In this document: piece by piece, positions 15,955 to 21,952 of the stretch
Layout: each line of letters begins with the position of its first letter
Numbering within the stretch: the stretch's first letter is position 1
Source: Ignavibacteria bacterium UBA4661
GTDB taxonomy: Bacteria; Bacteroidota; Ignavibacteria; Kapaibacteriales; UBA4661
NCBI GenBank assembly: GCA_002405405.1
Contig: DHLT01000230.1
Location: 1-21,952, forward strand
DNA length: 21,952 bases
Reading direction: 5' to 3'
The notes under the pieces: generated by a model
Seen by the model: only the letters and a program-made list of their open reading frames with translations
Told to the model about the DNA's origin: nothing
Database searches by the model: none
Made by a program: the position numbers and the translations under genes

Positions 15955-17198
15955 GATAATTCTACCGGTTTCCAATCGGGTCCGCGGAACTCACCTTCCC
16001 AGCGTGCCATCACAACCGAAGCAAGGCAATTCCCCAAAAGATTGACCGATGTACGCGCCATATCCATAAAGGCATCAACACCAAGAATAATTGCAATACC
16101 CTCCAGTGGCAAACCAAACGTAACAAGTGTACCGGAGAGAATCACCAGTGATGCACGTGCTACACCCGCAATGCCTTTGGTGGTGAGCATGAGCGACAAC
16201 ATAATCATCAGCTGTGTGCCAATCTCAAGATGCACACCCGCCGCTTGTGCAACAAAAAGTGCGGCAATGCCAAGATACAGCGTTGAACCATCAAGATTGA
16301 AAGAATATCCTGTCGGAATCACAAAAGAAACAATACGACGTGGTACGCCAAACTCTTCCATGCGTTGCATAGCAAGCGGGAGAGCGGCTTCAGAGCTTGC
16401 TGTCGAAAAAGCAATGAGGTATGGCTCTTTGACATATTTCCAGAATTCGCGGAGAGGAATACGTGCAAAGAGTGCTACCGGCACAAGAACAAGAAGAATA
16501 AATACAACCAACGCACCGTAGAGCGTCAGCACAAGCTTACCCAATCCCCACAAAACACCTAAGCCGTTTTTACCGACAGCCGCTGCGATAGCCGCACCGA
16601 TACCGAGTGGTGCAATGCTCATGACAAGACCGGTGTATTTGAACATGACTTGGGAAATACCCTCAAAGAAATGAAGAACAGTATCTTTCTCTTTGCCGGG
16701 TTTTATTTGTGTCAGCGCCACTGCAAACATGACGGCAAAAACAACGACTTGCAAAACCTCATTTTTCGCGGCGGCTTCAAAGAAGCTTGCCGGGAAGGTA
16801 TGTTCCATCAATCCTGCAAATGTGATCTTATTCGCCGCAAGTTTTTGCGCATCGCCAACGGCTCCCGACAGCAATTGAATGCCATCGCCCGGACGCACAA
16901 GATTGCCTGCAAGCAAGCCAATACCCAAGGCTAATGTCGTTGCAAGTTCGAAATAGAGAATCGAACGAAAACCAAGTCGTCCGATTTTCTTGAGATCGTC
17001 GCCATGTCCGGCAATGCCGACAATGAGCGTACCCAACAAAATCGGTACAACAATAGACTTAATCAATCGCAAAAAAATGTTGGAAACAACTTCGAGATCT
17101 TTGGCAAGATTCGGTGCAAATACCCCGATGCTGATACCGACAACCAACGATACAAGAATCCACTGCACGAGTGAAATTCGCTTCAAAAATGCCCACAT
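15948..17198 (-). CDS. Dicarboxylate/amino acid:cation symporter (DAACS family)
   Basis: Inner-membrane Na+- or H+-coupled transporter of the GltP/DctA family. About 416 residues from MWAFLKRISLVQWILV, with the usual eight hydrophobic helices and two re-entrant hairpins. Family motifs: AFSTASSEAALPLAM (hairpin 1), IPTGYSFNLDGSTLYLGIAALFVAQ (the NMDGT-like motif of TM7), MLTTKGIAGVARAS (hairpin 2) and GVDAFMDMARTSVNLLGN (TM8; Asp and Arg that in GltPh bind the amino acid). The conserved Arg favours an acidic substrate such as glutamate, aspartate or a C4 dicarboxylate. The frame extends 14 codons upstream (MAEIASSLFFCESC). It is followed by ald and mdh and divergent from the APC permease across 221 bases. 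Its stop lies in a 13-base tandem repeat. Confidence 0.93.
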   Translation of the reverse strand: MWAFLKRISLVQWILVSLVVGISIGVFAPNLAKDLEVVSNIFLRLIKSIVVPILLGTLIVGIAGHGDDLKKIGRLGFRSILYFELATTLALGIGLLAGNLVRPGDGIQLLSGAVGDAQKLAANKITFAGLMEHTFPASFFEAAAKNEVLQVVVFAVMFAVALTQIKPGKEKDTVLHFFEGISQVMFKYTGLVMSIAPLGIGAAIAAAVGKNGLGVLWGLGKLVLTLYGALVVFILLVLVPVALFARIPLREFWKYVKEPYLIAFSTASSEAALPLAMQRMEEFGVPRRIVSFVIPTGYSFNLDGSTLYLGIAALFVAQAAGVHLEIGTQLMIMLSLMLTTKGIAGVARASLVILSGTLVTFGLPLEGIAIILGVDAFMDMARTSVNLLGNCLASVVMARWEGEFRGPDWKPVELSS

Positions 17199-17419
17199 AC
17201 AGGACTCACAAAAAAACAATGAGGAAGCAATTTCTGCCACTGCACCATGCTGTACACAGCAGAAGAGAGAAAGAAGAATGCCAAGTTAGAAAACTCATTG
17301 CAGACAAACGGTGGGAATTTTTGATATTGCGACAAAATATGTTGCTTCGTACTGTCTTGTGCGTACTGCGCGTGTAGTTTATTGCTGCTCGATACTTTTC
17401 TTCGACTTCTTTTGTTTAT

Positions 17420-18916
17420 ATGGTACAACACACGACTCCTTCGGCTTCTTCTTCGGTCGAATCATCAGCGCAAAGTAGCGAACCGCGCTTAAATCAATCA
17501 CTTGGTATGTTTGCCTCGATTGCTATTATCATGGGAGCAATGATCGGCAGCGGAATTTTTAAAAAACCTGCTGTCATGGCAGGACAACTCGGTTCGCCGG
17601 AATTACTCGTAGGAGCATGGATACTTGCGGGGGTGATGACATTTTTTGGAGCACTTGCCGCGGCGGAGATTGCGAGTGTTATCACGGCAACCGGTGGGCA
17701 ATATGTGTATTTTCGACAAGTCTATGGACGGCTGTCGGGTTTTTTGGTAGGGTGGTCAAATTTCTCTGTTATTCAATCCGGTTCGATTGCCGCAGTGGCT
17801 TATGTCTTTGCCGAATACATGCAATACTTTGTTGTCTTTCCGCGTTTGGCGGTAGACCTTGAGCGCGGTTTCGCGGGGCCATTACCATTCATTGGAACGA
17901 TCTTTCCACTGGAGAATCTTGGCGTAAAATGTGTGGCAATTTTGCTGATTATCGCTTTGAGCTATATCAACTATCGCGGTGTACAGTTTGGGGGACTCAT
18001 TGCTAAAATTTTTACCTCGCTCAAAGTGATGGCTATGTTGGCGATTATTGGATTATGTTTTGTGTTGGGTGGTGCGAAAGGTCTTGGTTCAACAGCCAAT
18101 TTTACGACTCATGCACCTACTATGCCCACGGGAATATTTGCACTGCTGACGGCTTTTATTGCTTCTTTGTCCGGTGCATTTTGGGGTTATGATGGTTGGG
18201 CGGGAATTACTTTTATTGCAGGTGAAGTCAAGAATCCTCAACGCACAATACCGCGTGCTTTGATCATAGGATTGCTCGGTACGATTACACTTTACACTCT
18301 TATCAATCTTGCCTATCTTTTTATCATGCCTATTGCCGAAATGGCGCAATCAAAGTTGGTAGCATCCGATGTAGCGCAAAAAGTTCTTGGCGGCGGCGGC
18401 GGTGCTTTTATTGCAATCTGTGTGGCGATTTCAACTTTTGGTACAACTAATGGTATTATCTTGTACACAGCACGTGTGTATTGGGCAATGGCACGCGACA
18501 ATATGTTTTTTGCATCGATTGGTACTTTACACCCGGTGTATAAAACACCCTCTCATTCTTTGCTATGGCAGGCGGTGTGGTCATCGGCATTGGTGCTCTC
18601 AGGAACATTTGATATGTTGACAGATGCGTTGATTTTCGTGGTTTGGGTTACGTATGGCATGTTAGCATTTGGTGTAATTGTTCTCCGTAAACAAGACCCA
18701 CAGACACCGCGCCCCTTCAAAACGCCGTGGTATCCATTCACACCACTTGTATTTACGTTGTTCTCGGCGACATTTGTAGTGATTACCCTCTACAATGATA
18801 TTACGCTCTTTATGCAGGGCAAAACACCGATTATCAATTCACTCTTTGGCACATTGCTCGTGGTGATTGGTATTCCGTTGTATGTGGTGTTTGAGCGGAA
18901 GAAGAATTCTCAATAA
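17420..18916 (+). CDS. APC-superfamily amino acid permease
   Basis: 498-residue, 12-helix inner-membrane amino-acid transporter with a LAT/SLC7-like look. TM1 carries the unwound substrate-binding motif IMGAMIGSGIFKKP; ATGGQYVYFRQVYGRLSGFLVGW follows; ALSGAFWGYDGWAGITFIAGEVKNPQRTIPRALIIG is the TM6 plus cytoplasmic loop signature of the family. The first 28 residues are Ser/Gln-rich and polar (TTPSASSSVESSAQSSEP), a cytoplasmic extension of unknown role. The substrate cannot be read from sequence. The ATG at 17420 leads into this tail; no clear Shine-Dalgarno. The stop TAA overlaps the ATG of the next gene by one base, so the two are translationally coupled despite unrelated functions. Divergent from the DAACS symporter. 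Confidence 0.93.
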   Translation: MVQHTTPSASSSVESSAQSSEPRLNQSLGMFASIAIIMGAMIGSGIFKKPAVMAGQLGSPELLVGAWILAGVMTFFGALAAAEIASVITATGGQYVYFRQVYGRLSGFLVGWSNFSVIQSGSIAAVAYVFAEYMQYFVVFPRLAVDLERGFAGPLPFIGTIFPLENLGVKCVAILLIIALSYINYRGVQFGGLIAKIFTSLKVMAMLAIIGLCFVLGGAKGLGSTANFTTHAPTMPTGIFALLTAFIASLSGAFWGYDGWAGITFIAGEVKNPQRTIPRALIIGLLGTITLYTLINLAYLFIMPIAEMAQSKLVASDVAQKVLGGGGGAFIAICVAISTFGTTNGIILYTARVYWAMARDNMFFASIGTLHPVYKTPSHSLLWQAVWSSALVLSGTFDMLTDALIFVVWVTYGMLAFGVIVLRKQDPQTPRPFKTPWYPFTPLVFTLFSATFVVITLYNDITLFMQGKTPIINSLFGTLLVVIGIPLYVVFERKKNSQ

Positions 18917-19917
18917 TGAGTATGGACACACAGAATACTTTAGCGGCTGCACTGACAACAATACGCTCGGTAATTGACACAGAGCGTACAGCCCTTGTCG
19001 GCTTATATGAACGCGTACCTATGATGGAATCTGTCTTAGAGCGTACGCTTGAAGCCATGCTCTCAGCACGTACGGTGTTGGTGAGTGGCATTGGTAAATC
19101 GGGTATCATTGCACAAAAAATATGTGCCACCCTGACCAGTACAGGAATGCGCTCTGTCTTTCTCCATCCTGTGGAAGCATTGCATGGCGACATTGGAATT
19201 GCAGAGCAGGGCGAGTGTGCCTTGCTTTTATCGAAGAGTGGCTCGACACAGGAATTACTTACATTACTTCCTGTTTTGAAAGATCGTGGTGTGACAGTCG
19301 TGGCATTGGTGGGCAATACTGATTCGCCGCTTTCCCATCTGGCAGACATTGTGCTTGATGTGAGTGTAGAGCGTGAAGCATGTCCGCTTAATATTGCGCC
19401 AATGTCGAGCACTACTGTTGCGCTAGCACTTGGCGATGCCCTAGCGGCAGGGCAAATGATTGCACGGGGATTTACGCCACAAGACTTTGCACGGTTTCAT
19501 CCGCAGGGTCAATTGGGGAAAAATCTAACACTGTTGGTACGCGATGTCATGCACACCGGCGACCATATTCCCGTATGTGCGCACACGGCAACATTTCGCG
19601 AAGCATTGATTGAAATGACCCGTAAGGGTGTTGGTTGTGTTTGTATTGTTGATGAGCATCGCATTTTGCACGGCATTATCACCGATGGTGATGTACGACG
19701 TATTCTTCAGCAGCATGAAGATATTCGTCCTTTGATGGCAGAACATGTGATGACCAAAAATCCGATAACAATCCCATCCACCGCACGAGTCGGCGAGGCG
19801 CTGACGCTTATGGAAGAACGTGATCGACAAATCAGTGTGTTGGCAGTAACGACAGCGAACAACGAGTGCATAGGCATCATCCGTGTCCATGATATTGTGC
19901 GTGCCGGTATGGCATAG
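18916..19917 (+). CDS. kdsD: D-arabinose-5-phosphate isomerase (KdsD/KpsF/GutQ family)
   Basis: Ribulose-5-phosphate to arabinose-5-phosphate, the first step of Kdo synthesis for LPS inner core. 333 residues. SIS domain about 35-190: VLVSGIGKSGIIAQKICATLTSTG, FLHPVEALHGDIG, LLLSKSGSTQELL, REACPLNIAPMSSTTVALALGDALA, then FHPQGQLGKNL, the family's substrate block. Two CBS domains follow (about 205-265, RDVMHTGDHIPVCAHTATFREAL; about 275-333, EHVMTKNPITIPSTARVGEAL). Length and domain order equal E. coli KdsD. The start ATG overlaps the permease stop (TAATG); a second ATG two codons later is possible. GutQ or KpsF paralogues share this architecture, so the pathway (LPS Kdo or capsule) is inferred; presence of Kdo implies an outer membrane with LPS. 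Confidence 0.93.
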   Translation: MSMDTQNTLAAALTTIRSVIDTERTALVGLYERVPMMESVLERTLEAMLSARTVLVSGIGKSGIIAQKICATLTSTGMRSVFLHPVEALHGDIGIAEQGECALLLSKSGSTQELLTLLPVLKDRGVTVVALVGNTDSPLSHLADIVLDVSVEREACPLNIAPMSSTTVALALGDALAAGQMIARGFTPQDFARFHPQGQLGKNLTLLVRDVMHTGDHIPVCAHTATFREALIEMTRKGVGCVCIVDEHRILHGIITDGDVRRILQQHEDIRPLMAEHVMTKNPITIPSTARVGEALTLMEERDRQISVLAVTTANNECIGIIRVHDIVRAGMA

Positions 19918-19959
19918 ATGCATAAGGACGAGCACCTTGTGCAGTATAGTCTTAATTGG

Positions 19960-21195
19960 TTAATTCTTTACAGAGTCAGGTCGTGTACGCGGTTGAAGTT
20001 GAAGTGTCGGTGCGGAGAGAGGCGGACGTACTTCTTGAATAATCAGTGCGGGAGTCCGTGTATCCTTATTCTTCAAGGTGCGTGGTGTTGTGGGTTTTGC
20101 CTCGCTTGCTTGAGGAAGAGAGTTTTTGGGTGAAGGATTGGATTCCTTCACAGGTTCTTTGCCGGATTCTTTTATCGGCTCTTTGATTGGTTCTTTTACT
20201 GATGCTTTCGGTGTAGGAAGAGAAGAATTCGGATTGCCGACTTTCTCCGATTCTTGTGTTGTCGGGCGCTGATTGGCAGGTACAAAACTTGTTTTCATCG
20301 AAGGTGGTAAATTCGATGATTTAATACCTTCTTTGGTGATTTTGACATCACGAACAATAACACCGGCTTTGCCTAAAGGTGGCAGTTTGACATTGTTGAG
20401 TGTGAGTTCGATACCACCGGCATTGCCGAGAGACAATGCGAAAATTGCACCACGCCACTTGTATGTCTTACCGGGATCAGTGATGAACTGCTCACTTTTT
20501 TTCCCATCAATCACAATATTAAACCAAACACTGTCAATTGCTTTCGCTTCGAGAAGCAGTGTGTCCTGACCTGCGATAGCTTGTGTCAGTGAAGAGTCTT
20601 GAGTTGCGTTCAATACTGCTTGTGTACCATTGGCATTGGGAGTGCTGGTATCTGCTTCATTGATTTCTGTTTGCTGGATGGTAACCGCCGGAGTTGCTTT
20701 TGAGCGATTGCCAACGATATAGTAGTATCCAATGGTTACAAGAGCAAGAGCCAAACTAGCATATACAATGCGATTGATGACTGAAGCCGAAGCACGTGCG
20801 GCGGCGGCTTCCGATGGAATCAAATACGGTTGTTCGAATGGTTGAGCCGGAGTTTCGGGGGTAGCATGAGCCGCCATGGCATCATAGACTGTACTTGCTC
20901 CATTGGTCATAGGGGATGCTGCTTGGCTTATGCTCGGCGGCATCGAGGCAGTCGGAATACGTGCATTGAAATGTTCGCGGCAGAGAGTTTCAACTTCTTG
21001 TTCGTCGAGATGCAAAAACTTTCCGTAAGAGCGGACAAATGATTTCATGTATGAAGATGGCAACACATGCCACTCGCCTTCTTCAATTGCTTCAATAATG
21101 TTGGGGCGAATTTTCGTGGCACGCATGACAGTATCAAGCGAATATCCGCCGCGTTCGCGGGCTTGTCGGAATAAATCACCAGGAGAAGTTGCCAT
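19960..21195 (-). CDS. RodZ-like helix-turn-helix membrane protein
   Basis: 411 residues with RodZ architecture: a cytoplasmic HTH_25 domain (about 5-75, GDLFRQARERGGYSLDTVMRATKIRPNIIEAIEEGEWHVLPSSYMKSFVRSYGKFL), a flexible Pro/Ala linker, one transmembrane helix (about 141-162, NRIVYASLALALVTIGYYYIVG), then a periplasmic DUF4115-type beta domain (about 215-290, SVWFNIVIDGKKSEQFITDPGKTYKWRGAIFALSLGN). RodZ links MreB to the cell-wall elongation machinery. The tail (about 300-411) is low-complexity Pro/Lys/Glu/Ser with a short KEPIKE repeat. The start ATG gives the standard HTH opening. It converges with kdsD (42-base gap, no obvious terminator). MreB is not in the window, so the role is by family only. 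Confidence 0.85.
   Translation of the reverse strand: MATSPGDLFRQARERGGYSLDTVMRATKIRPNIIEAIEEGEWHVLPSSYMKSFVRSYGKFLHLDEQEVETLCREHFNARIPTASMPPSISQAASPMTNGASTVYDAMAAHATPETPAQPFEQPYLIPSEAAAARASASVINRIVYASLALALVTIGYYYIVGNRSKATPAVTIQQTEINEADTSTPNANGTQAVLNATQDSSLTQAIAGQDTLLLEAKAIDSVWFNIVIDGKKSEQFITDPGKTYKWRGAIFALSLGNAGGIELTLNNVKLPPLGKAGVIVRDVKITKEGIKSSNLPPSMKTSFVPANQRPTTQESEKVGNPNSSLPTPKASVKEPIKEPIKESGKEPVKESNPSPKNSLPQASEAKPTTPRTLKNKDTRTPALIIQEVRPPLSAPTLQLQPRTRPDSVKN
20140..20196. repeat. Imperfect 12-base coding repeats in the RodZ-like tail
   Basis: These bases encode KEPIKEPIKESGKEPVKES on the minus strand, repeats of a KEP(I/V)KE unit in the presumed periplasmic tail. The charge pattern suggests a disordered spacer. 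Confidence 0.7.
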
Positions 21196-21517
21196 TGCTT
21201 TATCAAATAAAATCGTGTACTGTTGCTGTAAGAATGCCTATGCTTGTTTCAGCAAACCAAGGCAAAGGTTGAGAACCTTTCTGTGCCCGTCTTTTTCTTT
21301 ATAGGATATCAAGAAGTATGCCAAGTACACTGTTGTGTTGATCTTGTGCTAACCGATAACAGAAAGAAGGAACTATAGACATCGAGAGATAGATGTTGGG
21401 GCATGAGAAAAATAGGTTCAAACTTACTTTTTTTCTGACGATACTCAGGAGAGTAGAAGAAGCATACTTTTGTTGTTGGTAGTAGAATAATCATTTAATT
21501 ACACAGTCATTCGCACT
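21196..21517. other. Divergent intergenic region between the RodZ-like gene and the last gene
   Basis: 322 bases without a gene. It contains a hairpin AAAGGTT-GAG-AACCTTT (21264-21280) followed on plus by a T-rich stretch, and a TACTTTTG box (21465-21472) that fits the TAnnTTTG -7 consensus 46 bases before the last ATG, without a convincing -33 element. No small gene is evident. Confidence 0.45.
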
Positions 21518-21952
21518 ATGGCAGTATCGCAGTCTGATAATATTTCAGGGACGGAGCGCACAGCTTCCCGTCTATCGTCAGCGCATGGTGTGCAGGACTC
21601 TTCAATACGGGCGCGCACCAATGCCGATGCACAAGGTGGTACACAAGTAGGAGGACTTTTTCAAGGGGCAGGGCAGACAACAACGGCAACATCGGTACAT
21701 GCACCATTACGTGATGGTGCGGCAATGTTATTTGGTCGTACACCCTCAGGCGAGGAATTAGTGCGTGGGATCATTATGGAAGCACCTAGTGGTACAGTCC
21801 AAGGGGTATCCGGTGCGGTTGGCAGGCAAGTATCGGTACAATTGCCGACGGGTCTTGTGCAGGCATTTGTTGAAACAACAGCAACGCTCTATCGAGGTGA
21901 CACACTTATGTTCTCGATAGTGCATCAGTCCACCATTCATACACCTTTGATC
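21518..21952 (+). CDS. Unrecognised protein, N-terminal 145 residues (cut by window end)
   Basis: Open from the ATG at 21518 to the window end. The first 60 residues are polar and low-complexity (Ser, Thr, Gln, Gly: SDNISGTERTASRLSSAHGVQD..., DAQGGTQVGGLFQGAGQTTTATS), with no signal peptide. Residues about 85-145 look folded, with alternating strands: GIIMEAPSGTVQGVSGAVGRQVSVQLPTGLVQAFVETTATLYRGDTLMFSIVHQ. A disordered start followed by a strand motif of the type 'property lost or gained through a polymer, then RGDTLMFSI' is reminiscent of N-terminal parts of flagellar hook-length control (FliK-like) proteins, but the diagnostic C-terminal domain lies outside the window, so this is only a guess. 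It is divergent from the RodZ-like gene. Confidence 0.7.
   Translation, partial: MAVSQSDNISGTERTASRLSSAHGVQDSSIRARTNADAQGGTQVGGLFQGAGQTTTATSVHAPLRDGAAMLFGRTPSGEELVRGIIMEAPSGTVQGVSGAVGRQVSVQLPTGLVQAFVETTATLYRGDTLMFSIVHQSTIHTPLI

Overview
The window is 21,952 bases of ordinary bacterial chromosome interrupted by one accessory stretch. The sequence alone does not name the organism. Several hints suggest the Bacteroidota/Chlorobiota (FCB) side: many genes lack a clear Shine-Dalgarno site (purM, mdh, the acetyltransferase), a TAnnTTTG-type -7 box precedes purM, RecQ is unusually long, and a YdeI/OmdA protein and a RedB-type thioredoxin-fold protein are present. I favour a Kapabacteria/Ignavibacteria-like lineage, but this is inference.

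Layout. 1-2221 (minus): a DUF433/DUF5615 antitoxin/toxin-like pair directly upstream of an acyl-CoA carboxylase carboxyltransferase subunit that runs off the left edge. 2343-6054 (plus): purM and a 901-residue RecQ helicase. 6089-10419 (minus): a YdeI-like protein; a methyl-accepting chemotaxis protein with a multi-helix membrane input domain, closed by a strong terminator; a RedB-like protein whose conserved C-terminus is displaced by an apparent one-base frameshift; and a lipoprotein with its own terminator. 10420-13750: an AT-rich accessory block, all genes on minus (small secreted protein, AAC(3)-I-like acetyltransferase, DUF3088 protein, DODA/LigB extradiol dioxygenase), with three same-orientation copies of an intergenic repeat at its ends and middle. 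13770-17198 (minus): malate dehydrogenase, alanine dehydrogenase and a dicarboxylate/glutamate:cation symporter. 17420-19917 (plus): an APC amino-acid permease overlapping a KdsD-type arabinose-5-phosphate isomerase by one base. 19960-21195 (minus): a RodZ-like protein. 21518-21952 (plus): the start of an unrecognised gene.

How the genes work together. The symporter, alanine dehydrogenase and malate dehydrogenase form a plausible amino-acid/C4-acid uptake and catabolism unit, with the divergent permease also bringing in amino acids. KdsD (Kdo supply for LPS) and RodZ (cell shape) are envelope genes, but they converge and are not co-transcribed.

The least explained items are the dispersed repeat family with a terminator-like hairpin (copies near 10.5, 12.0 and 13.7 kb), the frameshifted RedB gene with an 18-base palindrome upstream, and the chemoreceptor next to it. 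I saw no CRISPR array, tRNA, rRNA, integrase or insertion sequence.
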